The notes under the pieces were generated by a model. That model was given only the letters and a program-made list of their open reading frames with translations. It did not search any database and was not told where the DNA came from. Position numbers and translations under genes: made by a program. From JBLHGU01 sp047615875 (GTDB lineage Bacteria > Pseudomonadota > Gammaproteobacteria > Arenicellales > CAJQKF01), in assembly GCA_047615875.1 (NCBI GenBank), contig JBLHGU010000139.1:1-12740 (forward strand): a DNA stretch of 12,740 bases. Direction: 5' to 3'. The number at the start of each line of letters is the position of its first letter. The stretch's first letter is position 1. Positions 7,583 through 12,740 of the stretch are shown one piece after another.

Positions 7583-8908
7583 TTATACCGATCGCACCTT
7601 GAATATTTGGTGCCCATCAGGAATGCCTTTAAGAGTATGAGTGCCGATATCTTCAAACTTGATTCCGGATCCAGAAGAAAGATCTTTAACCGTTCTTGAT
7701 ACCAGTATGTCGCCACCAGCAGCCATGCCTGAAACTCGGGCTGCCATATGAATTGCAACACCCTCTAGTGACTCTCCACGAATTTCACATTCACCGGTAT
7801 GAACGCCTATCCGTAGAATGAGACCTAACTGGCGAGTCGAATCTCGTATTGCATCAGCGCACTGAATAGCGCGTGCAGGACCATCAAATGTGGCATGAAA
7901 ACCGTCGCCAGTCGTTTTAACCTCATGCCCACGAAAGATTTCGAGCTCGTGTCTAATCTTTTTATGGTGCTCTTCAAGTAAATCACTCCACTTAAGGTCC
8001 CCCAGTTCAGCCGCAAGACTGGTGGAATCGACGATGTCTGTAAAAAGTACCGTTACTAATGCGCGGTTGATCTCCCGGGTACCCGATGTCCCGCCAAGAA
8101 ATCTCTTCATTTCCTGCAGAATTGCTTCACTGCAGGACGCCCACGGACTGTGATCGTCAGAATCGATTTCAACCAACTCTGATCCCGAGATACGTCTTGC
8201 GAAGTCGCGGCCTGATTCTAGAGGGGTAGTTAGATCGCGTGACGATTGCAATACCAGCGTTGGTACAGAAATGACCGGCAGCACCGCCCGCAAATCCATA
8301 TCCGCCGCGGTTCTAAATAGCGCCAGTGCGCCTGATTTGCTAACGCTCGAGCGTGTAAACTTGGCCAGCCAATGGCGGTACTGTTCATCGTTGACCAGCG
8401 TCGGCGAAGTGTATTCGATTGCGAGGGCCTTACCCCACTGCTGTTCTACGGTTTCGAACCACTGCTCGATATCCTGGCGATCGGTTCCGTGTGGAAAATC
8501 GTCGGATTTGGCCCACCTGGCGTAGCCGCCAATGGTAATCAACGAGCGGGTCCGCTCTGGGTAGGTTGCGGCGAACAACGCACCAATGCACGCACCCTCT
8601 GAATAACCGACTAAACAGGCCTGGCTGGATTCAGTAGCGTCCATTACAGCACGGATATCATCTATATTTACTTCGAAAGCTGGCGGGGTGACGCGGTCGG
8701 AAAGTCCAGTACCGCGACGATCGATAAGAATAACACGGGCAATCCGGCCCATCCCCAGCAGGAAGCGTGCAACCCTGGGTTCTTCCCATAATATGTCGAG
8801 GTTTGAAAACATGCCGTGAATGAAGACTATGTCGCCTGGCCCGCCTCCAAAAACCTGGTACGCGATACTAACGCCATCATTTTCAGCGAAATGAGTTTCG
8901 GGAGTCAT
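7583..8908 (-). CDS. alpha/beta hydrolase fused to a class III adenylate/guanylate cyclase domain
   Basis: The 441-residue protein has an alpha/beta hydrolase at about 5-272: the oxyanion region HGM at 31-33, nucleophile Ser103 in GYSEG, Asp225 in SRDLTTP and His253 in DDHSPW, so the triad is complete. A class III cyclase catalytic domain follows at about 283-440. Its metal-binding aspartates are Asp291 (FTDIVDST) and Asp335 (TTGDGF), and the adenine-contacting Lys331 is present. The adenine-selecting Asp position appears to be Ser380, and the transition-state Asn is His387 in VAIHMAAR, while Arg391 remains. The same layout is known in M. tuberculosis Rv1900c and relatives, which are also non-canonical. 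It has no signal peptide or membrane segment and so is cytoplasmic. The hydrolase may sense or process a ligand; cyclase activity is plausible but unproven. No clear Shine-Dalgarno sequence precedes ATG 8908. Confidence 0.9.
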   Translation of the reverse strand: MTPETHFAENDGVSIAYQVFGGGPGDIVFIHGMFSNLDILWEEPRVARFLLGMGRIARVILIDRRGTGLSDRVTPPAFEVNIDDIRAVMDATESSQACLVGYSEGACIGALFAATYPERTRSLITIGGYARWAKSDDFPHGTDRQDIEQWFETVEQQWGKALAIEYTSPTLVNDEQYRHWLAKFTRSSVSKSGALALFRTAADMDLRAVLPVISVPTLVLQSSRDLTTPLESGRDFARRISGSELVEIDSDDHSPWASCSEAILQEMKRFLGGTSGTREINRALVTVLFTDIVDSTSLAAELGDLKWSDLLEEHHKKIRHELEIFRGHEVKTTGDGFHATFDGPARAIQCADAIRDSTRQLGLILRIGVHTGECEIRGESLEGVAIHMAARVSGMAAGGDILVSRTVKDLSSGSGIKFEDIGTHTLKGIPDGHQIFKVRSV

Positions 8909-8917
8909 AAAAGAATG

Positions 8918-8931
8918 TTCATTTGAATGAA
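8918..8931. promoter_or_regulatory. palindrome next to the hydrolase-cyclase start, possible operator
   Basis: TTCATT and AATGAA form perfect 6-base inverted arms around TG. The palindrome ends 9 bases upstream of the cyclase ATG (minus strand), roughly where a Shine-Dalgarno sequence would lie, and could block initiation or bind a repressor. AT-rich palindromes of this size also arise by chance. Confidence 0.25.
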
Positions 8932-9187
8932 ACTAATAATCGAATTTAGCCAGTGTTGGTTAGTGGCTTTGCTAAGAAGTTCAGTGAGTACAAGAGATAT
9001 AAACACCCGATCTACGCTATTCAACCAGCTGAAGAAAGACGTTCACCAAGATCGCCAGGCATGTAAAGTTTCTGCTATCAGGCATGACACTGATCAGTCA
9101 CTAAATTTTCTTACAGAATGTCGTGACAAATACAATTTACTCTATTCAACCCTCAGGTGAAAGACTATAGGGCAAATAGCCATCATA

Positions 9188-9216
9188 TTGACTTTTTATT
9201 CCGTCTCTAGAATACT
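9188..9216 (+). promoter_or_regulatory. possible sigma-70 promoter for the PhyH-family gene
   Basis: TTGACT (5 of 6 to the -35 consensus) is followed after 17 bases by AATACT (4 of 6 to the -10 consensus). The pair lies about 220 bases upstream of ATG 9438, which would give a long leader. It is read by eye only. Confidence 0.3.
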
Positions 9217-9437
9217 CAATCTGGCCATACAAATTCAAAATTCTGCGGCGTCAAATTTTGCCCATCAAGAGACTATGAAGGGTACTTTGGCAGCTGGCGT
9301 TCCGCTGGGACGATAATAAGAAAGTTTGATGTTTGAAGGCCTTGCATGGCTGCCCCGACAGAAGAATGCATCAACTGATTCCTGCGACAGTATTGAAATC
9401 CACAGTTTTCTTATCAAGTGAAACAAGAGACACATTT

Positions 9438-10370
9438 ATGAATTCACATCAATTCTCTTCCAGCGAGCTACCTAAGCCGACATCGGACAAACATCTAATG
9501 AGAAAGAATCTCGACATGTTTGGTTACTGTTTTATCGAAAATGCTATACAGCCAAATAATTTGGAACGGTTGCAACAGAGGATGTCAGAGCAAGCCGAAA
9601 TGGAGCGAAGGTTACATAAACATAAAAATCCAGCCAACATGGATCCAGTGAATCAGTGGGTTGGAATGTTGCTCAACAAAGGAGAAGAGTTTACCCAACT
9701 CATACAAAATGAAACCTGTATGGGTTTGTTAGAGTACATGCTTGGAGAACAATATCTCGTTTCCTGTGTTGATGCCCAAATTCAGCATCCTGGCGCAACT
9801 GATATGCCACTGCATACGGATCAATGGTGGATGCCTCTAACAGTATCCAGTGAGCAGGTTAGAGACCGTCCGTCTGAGTATGCGCGAAATCAAAATGGCT
9901 CGATTAACTCAGGCAAGTCTCAAACACCCATTACGAACATTGCAGAAGCAAATGTAATGTGGATGATCACTGATTTTACTGACGATAATGGAGCCACTAA
10001 AGTGGTGCCTGGCTCCCATTTAAGTGGTAGGCAACCAGACCCGACTATCCCGCACCCAGTCCCCACCGTTGCAGCAACTGGTCTTGCTGGTACGGCGTTT
10101 GCATTTGATGGACGTCTTTGGCATGGGGGGGCCGCAAATAGAACACAATATTCTCGCTTCGGAATTACTACTGCAGGGTGTGGCCCTCAATTTCGGCCAA
10201 TCGAAAACTATACTCGTGGCTTACGACCAGAAGTATTTGACAGATTCGACGCTAAGTTATTGGGCAGGTTGGGATTTAAGTCTTGGTCAGGCTACGGCCA
10301 CACAGGAAACCCAGATGAAGAAGTAGCGTCCTCCGGTAAAGACTCACTTGGGCCACTTTATAGAGATTGA
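9438..10370 (+). CDS. phytanoyl-CoA dioxygenase (PhyH) family Fe(II)/2-oxoglutarate oxygenase
   Basis: From ATG 9438 the protein has 310 residues. It carries the Fe(II) facial triad typical of PhyH-type oxygenases: His126 and Asp128 in LHTDQWW, and His229 in GRLWHGGAANRT. Arg240, 11 residues after the distal His, would bind the 2-oxoglutarate carboxylate. TDDNGATKVVPGSHL (about 181-195) is the characteristic family stretch before the distal His. It should hydroxylate an unknown small molecule in the cytoplasm, using 2-oxoglutarate and O2. The open frame reaches back to 9333, but those 35 residues lack family character, and AAGAG at 9425-9429 sits 8 bases before ATG 9438. The gene stands alone between the long intergenic region and the accessory zone, so the context gives no substrate. 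Confidence 0.88.
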   Translation: MNSHQFSSSELPKPTSDKHLMRKNLDMFGYCFIENAIQPNNLERLQQRMSEQAEMERRLHKHKNPANMDPVNQWVGMLLNKGEEFTQLIQNETCMGLLEYMLGEQYLVSCVDAQIQHPGATDMPLHTDQWWMPLTVSSEQVRDRPSEYARNQNGSINSGKSQTPITNIAEANVMWMITDFTDDNGATKVVPGSHLSGRQPDPTIPHPVPTVAATGLAGTAFAFDGRLWHGGAANRTQYSRFGITTAGCGPQFRPIENYTRGLRPEVFDRFDAKLLGRLGFKSWSGYGHTGNPDEEVASSGKDSLGPLYRD

Positions 10371-10536
10371 AAAATTGCGAGAACTTAGTGACTACTTCAT
10401 GCTGAATATCGACGAATTCATGAATCTATCGAGGGCCTGATGCGGGTAATTTTCTGTCGGTCGCTTTACAAATCGATAGGGCAGTAACATACTCTTAGCG
10501 GACACATGGCGTTTAAAAATCTACGGAGTTGGATTA

Positions 10537-10674
10537 ATGAGTACAAACTTCTTGAGTACACTAGAGATGAGTAATCTGCTTTCTGATAATGAGATTGCGG
10601 TACTTAAGAGGCGATATGGATTACTGTCTGATGAACAAAGTTCTTATGATTTGTGGCAATTTGCCCTCTACTAA
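10537..10674 (+). CDS. 45-aa small protein resembling the start of sigma-70 region 4
   Basis: This short open frame reads MSTNFLSTLEMSNLLSDNEI at its start and continues AVLKRRYGLLSDEQ. The pattern LS..E..VL..RYGL is what sigma-70 region 4.1 looks like in RpoS/RpoD-type proteins. After it the similarity stops (SSYDLWQFALY) and there is no helix-turn-helix recognition half, so it cannot be a working sigma region 4 on its own. The ribosome binding site is good: CGGAG at 10524-10528, 8 bases before the ATG. That makes translation likely. It may be a truncated regulator, an anti-sigma-type decoy or a chance likeness. The next small gene starts 24 bases after its stop, so the two are probably co-transcribed. 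Confidence 0.5.
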   Translation: MSTNFLSTLEMSNLLSDNEIAVLKRRYGLLSDEQSSYDLWQFALY

Positions 10675-10698
10675 CAGGTAATGCAAAGGGTGAAAGGA

Positions 10699-10953
10699 AT
10701 GGAAGAAAGTATTATCGAATCTTACAAAAGACACATAGAAGAGCTAAATGAAATAGTCAAAGTAATAGATGATCATATAGTTATTAATGTCCATGATGCA
10801 TACAACATTCATATTGAACGCTGTAATACACATGAAAAGATCCTAGCTTGGGTATTTCATTTAACCGAAAAATCTTGGATGACAAAAGAAATACTTCGAC
10901 ATTTCATTAGAGTTGCACATGATGAAAGTGGTCTCGAAATCCCACAGGTATAG
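10699..10953 (+). CDS. 84-aa hypothetical protein of accessory type
   Basis: No family is recognised. The frame is open from ATG 10681, but ATG 10699 is favoured because AAGGG (10686-10690) lies 8 bases upstream, whereas 10681 has only CAGG 2 bases away. The product is mostly helical by composition. Its N-terminal half is acidic, and it contains an HEKILAWVFHLTEKSWMTKE stretch, then a hydrophobic-aromatic helix and the tail GLEIP. There is no signal peptide or membrane segment. AT-rich codon use (ATA, AGA, AAA) differs from the genes before 10,400 and suggests horizontal acquisition. It follows the 45-aa gene closely, and the two probably form a small operon. Confidence 0.6.
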   Translation: MEESIIESYKRHIEELNEIVKVIDDHIVINVHDAYNIHIERCNTHEKILAWVFHLTEKSWMTKEILRHFIRVAHDESGLEIPQV

Positions 10954-11102
10954 ATCACTCTCTAGCAATCCATTCATGGTTACCTCTTCGGACCAGAGAC
11001 TGCCCCAATCGCCCTGTAATTCTGGTGTTAATGTCAGAATAGGGCTAAACTCGGCCATAGACTGTCAGCTTATAGGTAGACTCGGTTAGGTGATTTGTAA
11101 GA

Positions 11103-11345
11103 TCAAGTCCAAGTTTTTACAGTTAATATTTTTACAGTTAATATTGTTAATATGTAATTGGTGGATAATTCCTTCTTGGGTTCGCTGACATGACCTTGTT
11201 TCGCTGCTTTCTTTGGAGTAAGTGAAGGCTCATCCGCGAGTTCTTTCACTTGCACAACTTTTTTATTTTGAGTCAGAATTCTCAGTCGCCTTTATCTTTT
11301 CGGTTCGGATTGTGGTCGTCCAACGCGATGATCCTGCGGCATCAT
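11103..11345 (-). pseudogene. possible decayed coding remnant, lysine-rich
   Basis: Read on the minus strand from ATGATG (11340-11345), the frame gives a basic start (GRPQSEPKR), one stop TAA at 11292-11294, then 62 further open codons to TGA at 11103-11105. These include VKELADEPSLTPKKAAKQG and HVSEPKKELST. The second part looks protein-like, but no family is recognised. Its last codons are made of the 15-base tandem repeat (ILTVK twice), which suggests decay or slippage. It could be non-coding. Confidence 0.2.
11114..11143. repeat. exact 15-base tandem duplication
   Basis: The unit TTTTTACAGTTAATA occurs twice head to tail without mismatch, followed by a partial, altered third copy (TTGTTAATA). 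It lies in the AT-rich gene-free stretch. Slippage is the simplest origin. Confidence 0.9.
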
Positions 11346-11387
11346 CGAATTCTTATTGCTAAAACGAAGAACATCTACAGCAAAATA

Positions 11388-11410
11388 ATTGGGGGCAATT
11401 TTGGGGGCAA
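11388..11410 (+). repeat. two G-rich direct repeats, left arm of an attachment-like site
   Basis: ATTGGGGGCAA (11388-11398) and TTTGGGGGCAA (11400-11410) repeat with a 12-base period, 62 bases before the tmRNA-like core. G-rich tandem repeats of this type are common beside attachment sites of tyrosine integrases, where they act as arm-type binding sites. The role here is inferred from position. Confidence 0.6.
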
Positions 11411-11421
11411 CTATTTATTTG

Positions 11422-11437
11422 ACAAGTATTTACTTGT
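11422..11437. repeat. 16-base perfect inverted repeat
   Basis: ACAAGTA and TACTTGT are perfect 7-base arms around TT, between the left arm repeats and the attachment core. It is a candidate operator or accessory-protein site, or it may be chance in AT-rich DNA. Confidence 0.5.
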
Positions 11438-11472
11438 AATTTATCAATATATTAAGGCTCTTTATTGGTAGT

Positions 11473-11486
11473 CGCCGCCTCCACCA
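11473..11486 (+). other. tmRNA-type 3' end, candidate integrase attachment core
   Basis: CGCCGCCTCCACCA is the terminal sequence of many bacterial tmRNA (ssrA) genes: the 3' acceptor strand plus CCA. The preceding bases do not form the T-arm, so this is an isolated 14-base end and not an RNA gene. The ssrA 3' end is a known integration site for islands and prophages, which leave exactly this kind of partial copy at the far end. Arm-like repeats on both sides (11388-11410 and 11564-11585) support an att site. A tRNA gene with the same 3' end is the alternative source. Confidence 0.55.
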
Positions 11487-11512
11487 GACAATCCTTAAAA
11501 ATCAAGCGTTTA

Positions 11513-11529
11513 TCCCCTGTTTCAGGGGA
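11513..11529. repeat. short perfect hairpin
   Basis: TCCCCTG and CAGGGGA are 7-base perfect arms with a TTT loop, 27 bases after the attachment core. There is no T-run after it, so it is not a standard rho-independent terminator. It may be part of the attachment region. Confidence 0.45.
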
Positions 11530-11563
11530 CGATGCCTCTCCAATACCCCTCAGTTACTTTCCA

Positions 11564-11585
11564 TTTGGCCCCAATTTGGCCCCAA
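11564..11585 (+). repeat. two exact 11-base C-rich direct repeats, right arm of the attachment-like site
   Basis: TTTGGCCCCAA occurs twice without a gap, 78 bases after the core. Its reverse complement (TTGGGGCCAAA) resembles the left repeats TTTGGGGGCAA, so the two arms are roughly inverted about the core, as in an attP site. Confidence 0.65.
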
Positions 11586-11681
11586 GATTCTTTGGCGAAT
11601 TGGTATTGTCACTCGTAGCCATTCTATTCTTGAACGGCTGTTCAATACTCCCCCCTCTCGAATATCGGTACGACTATTCCC

Positions 11682-11782
11682 TGCGTATCCATCGAAGCCT
11701 GCCACCCATTCCAGCTGAAAGCTGCCACCCAGTCCGGTCGAAGCCTGCCACTAACGGGTGCGTAACAACACAGGGATTGGCA
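11682..11782 (-). mobile_element. right end of an IS21-family element with 23-base-spaced repeats
   Basis: Three copies of a GAAGCCTGCCACCC-like unit start at 11694, 11717 (GAAAGCTGCCACCC) and 11740, exactly 23 bases apart. Multiple terminal repeats near the ends are a hallmark of IS21-family elements, where the transposase IstA binds. They lie just outside the C-terminal end of the istB remnant, as expected for the right end. TG at 11682-11683 is a candidate outer terminus, not proven. Confidence 0.6.
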
Positions 11783-12010
11783 TTATGATGTTGAACGGCT
11801 ATGAGTCGTCAAGTGTGTTAGACGTTTTCGCATAGATTCTCCTTTCAGATTAATTTTGTAAGCGTTATGAACCAGTCGGTCGATAATGGCATCAGCGAGC
11901 GTTGGATCGCCAATGCTTTCGTGCCATTATTCAACCGGAAGCTGGCTGGTCACCATGGTGGATCGTATGTTGTGTCGGGGTATCGCCAAGTTAACTTTTG
12001 ATCGTCAGAA
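11783..12010 (-). pseudogene. istB: C-terminal remnant of an IS21-family istB helper ATPase
   Basis: IstB is the AAA+ helper that loads the IS21 transposase on target DNA. Read on the minus strand, the frame gives RSTMVTSQLPVE, a TAA stop at 11927-11929, then WHESIGDPTLADAI and IDRLVHNAYKINLKGESMRK, which is the well-known IstB C-terminus. Intact relatives have Gln or Lys at the stop, so a CAA-to-TAA change is likely. Upstream of about residue AIPRHNIRST the match fades and a second frame (DDQKLTWRYPD) looks related, suggesting a frameshift. The N-terminal Walker motifs are missing because the gene is cut near 12,010 by the IS6-type remnant. It is non-functional. Confidence 0.8.
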
Positions 12011-12028
12011 GAATCTAACTTCTATGAA

Positions 12029-12627
12029 TCATACAACGACACTGCGCCAATCATTGAACGCACTGACCCTAAGATTTCAACAATGTTCGGCACTAACCAG
12101 GTGCCTTCCTAAGTTGAACAGATTGTAAACAGTGGCATGAACTCCCAAGAATCGTTGGGCCTGCATCGCAGAATTAAATCGCCGCATTACCCTTTCCCTT
12201 ACTCGAGTTGGCTGATGCGATAATTCTGCACGATTGTTCGCATACTGTGAGGTGTCATGAATTACATCAGGAATAAGCTCCCGATGCGCAACATCATAGC
12301 TACGCAGTTTGTCGGTCACGATTTTCCTCGGCTCTCCACCATGTGACTTGAGCAGTCGTTTGAAGAAGCGCTTTGCTGCAGGCCCATCGCGTCCTTCCTG
12401 CAAGAATACGTCGACGACTTCACCATCTTGATCTACGGCCCGCCACAGGTAATGTTGCTCGCCATTAATCTTCACAAAAACTTCATTGATGTAGAAAGTA
12501 TCGCCGTAGCCCTGGTGCTTTCGTTTCAATCGCCTAGCGTATATCGTTCCTGTCTTAATATACCAGAGCCGGATAGCCTCATAGCTGACTGTAATGCCTC
12601 GTTCGACTAAAAGGTCTTCAACATCGC
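12029..12627 (-). pseudogene. IS6-family DDE transposase remnant, 5' truncated and mutated
   Basis: The frame on the minus strand starts at the junction at 12,627 with RDVEDLLVERGITVSYEAIR, goes on through YARRLKRKHQGYGDTFYINE, and includes TDKLRSY and NNRAELSHQPTR, all characteristic of IS6-family transposases. The second Asp (TDK, codon near 12,312) and the Glu (NNRAE) of the DDE triad are present. The first is Asn, coded by AAT at 12485-12487, in INEVFVKING where relatives have IDEVFVKING. A TGA at 12077-12079 interrupts the end; reading through gives NLRVSAFNDWRSVVV to TGA at 12029-12031. The first 40 or so residues are absent because an IS21-family element starts at 12,630. No start codon remains except TTG at 12529. 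It is almost certainly inactive. Confidence 0.85.
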
Positions 12628-12636
12628 GATGTTAAT

Positions 12637-12684
12637 GGCAATGTAAAAATGACCCACCTTGGCAACTGAAAATTGACCCACTTT
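12637..12684 (+). repeat. two imperfect 24-base tandem repeats at the IS21-type left end
   Basis: Each 24-base unit starts GGCA and ends GACCCACNTT (12637-12660 and 12661-12684), with an A/T-rich middle. Such repeats are the binding sites for IstA in IS21-family ends. Confidence 0.75.
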
Positions 12685-12724
12685 GAACTAATCTTGGCTC
12701 TGCGAAATCAGAAGAGAAGCCGAG

Positions 12725-12740
12725 ATGATCAAAGAGGAAG
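12725..12740 (+). CDS. istA: start of an IS21-family transposase istA (partial)
   Basis: ATG at 12725 follows a purine-rich ribosome-binding stretch (GAAGAGAAG at 12711-12719) and gives MIKEE before the window ends. The call rests on position: IS21-family left ends are followed at about this distance by istA, the DDE transposase. The five residues fit the charged N-termini common in IstA but are too few to prove it. Confidence 0.5.

Larger units (their letters stand above)
8909..9437. other. 529-base intergenic region between divergent genes
   Basis: No convincing gene is present. The 77-codon frame at 8927-9160 has no ribosome binding site and no recognisable motif. The region holds a 14-base palindrome beside the cyclase start (8918-8931), a perfect 10-base palindrome ACTGATCAGT (9089-9098) and one promoter-like pair (9188-9216). 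It should contain the divergent promoters of the cyclase and PhyH genes. No RNA gene was recognised. Confidence 0.6.
10954..11682. other. AT-rich accessory stretch without an intact gene
   Basis: No intact, recognisable gene is visible. The stretch contains a 15-base tandem duplication (11114-11143), a possible minus-strand coding remnant (11103-11345), and an attachment-site-like cluster at 11388-11585: two G-rich repeats, a short palindrome, a tmRNA-like 3' end and two C-rich repeats. A 65-codon minus frame at 10861-11058 overlaps the end of the 84-aa gene antisense and lacks a ribosome binding site. Confidence 0.55.
12630..12740 (+). mobile_element. left end of a second IS21-family element
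   Basis: The sequence switches from IS6 transposase coding to TGTTAATGGCAATG at about 12,630, which then shows IS21-type terminal repeats with GACCCAC and a start codon for a transposase at 12,725. The element runs beyond the window. Its end repeats differ from those at 11,694-11,751 and its orientation is opposite, so it is a separate insertion from the istB remnant. Confidence 0.65.

Noticed and set aside
8927..9160. 77-aa plus-strand frame in the intergenic region
   Set aside because: No ribosome binding site, no recognisable motif, and composition like non-coding DNA.
9333..9437. 35-residue N-terminal extension of the PhyH-family protein
   Set aside because: No ribosome binding site at the far start and no family features; ATG 9438 has AAGAG 8 bases upstream.
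10861..11058. 65-aa minus-strand frame (starts MAEFSPILTLTPELQG)
   Set aside because: The first half looks somewhat protein-like, but it lacks a ribosome binding site and its second half is antisense to the better supported 84-aa gene.
11250..11471. 73-aa plus-strand frame over the G-rich repeats
   Set aside because: It crosses the arm-like repeats and palindrome, has no ribosome binding site and no motif.
11886..12128. 80-aa plus-strand frame
   Set aside because: It is the complement of the istB and IS6 transposase remnants.
12428..12610. 60-aa plus-strand frame
   Set aside because: It is the complement of the conserved IS6 transposase frame.
10371..12740. CRISPR array
   Set aside because: The repeats present are two- or three-copy units of 11-24 bases without spacer structure and are explained as arm sites or IS ends.

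Overview
The window most resembles the chromosome of a gammaproteobacterium, perhaps a marine or Cellvibrio-like one. The argument rests mainly on a full-length RapA, which is typical of gammaproteobacteria, with an E. coli-like LtaE threonine aldolase and a SCO copper protein next to it. No rRNA or tRNA gene is visible to test this, so the organism assignment is an inference.

Positions 1-6472 look like ordinary chromosome. A small conserved-looking protein (minus) is divergent from a membrane-anchored SCO/SenC protein (plus). The SCO gene converges on ltaE (minus), and then come rapA and, 41 bases later, a translationally coupled LigA-like/LigB-like pair encoding an extradiol ring-cleavage dioxygenase with no other aromatic-degradation gene nearby. 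Positions 6550-8908 (minus) carry two multidomain proteins: an exported cupin fused to a gamma-class (AroQ-type, secreted) chorismate mutase, and upstream of it an alpha/beta hydrolase fused to a class III nucleotide cyclase. After a 529-base intergenic region there is a phytanoyl-CoA dioxygenase-family (PhyH) protein at 9438-10370.

From about 10,400 the sequence becomes AT-rich and accessory in character. Two small genes with good ribosome binding sites come first: one of 45 residues that resembles the start of sigma-70 region 4, and one of 84 residues. They are followed by about 830 bases without an intact gene, which hold a 14-base copy of a tmRNA-type 3' end flanked on both sides by tandem G-rich/C-rich repeats. 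This looks like an integrase attachment site (attP-like or an element-element junction).

The last 1.1 kb is a nest of decayed insertion sequences. It holds the right end and istB tail of one IS21-family element (with a nonsense codon) and an IS6-family transposase remnant, whose first catalytic Asp has become Asn and which has a late nonsense codon. The IS6 remnant is cut at 12,627-12,630 by the left end of a second IS21-family element, whose istA begins at 12,725 and runs off the window. The most interesting items are the cupin-chorismate mutase fusion, the attachment-site structure and the hydrolase-cyclase with altered cyclase active-site residues.
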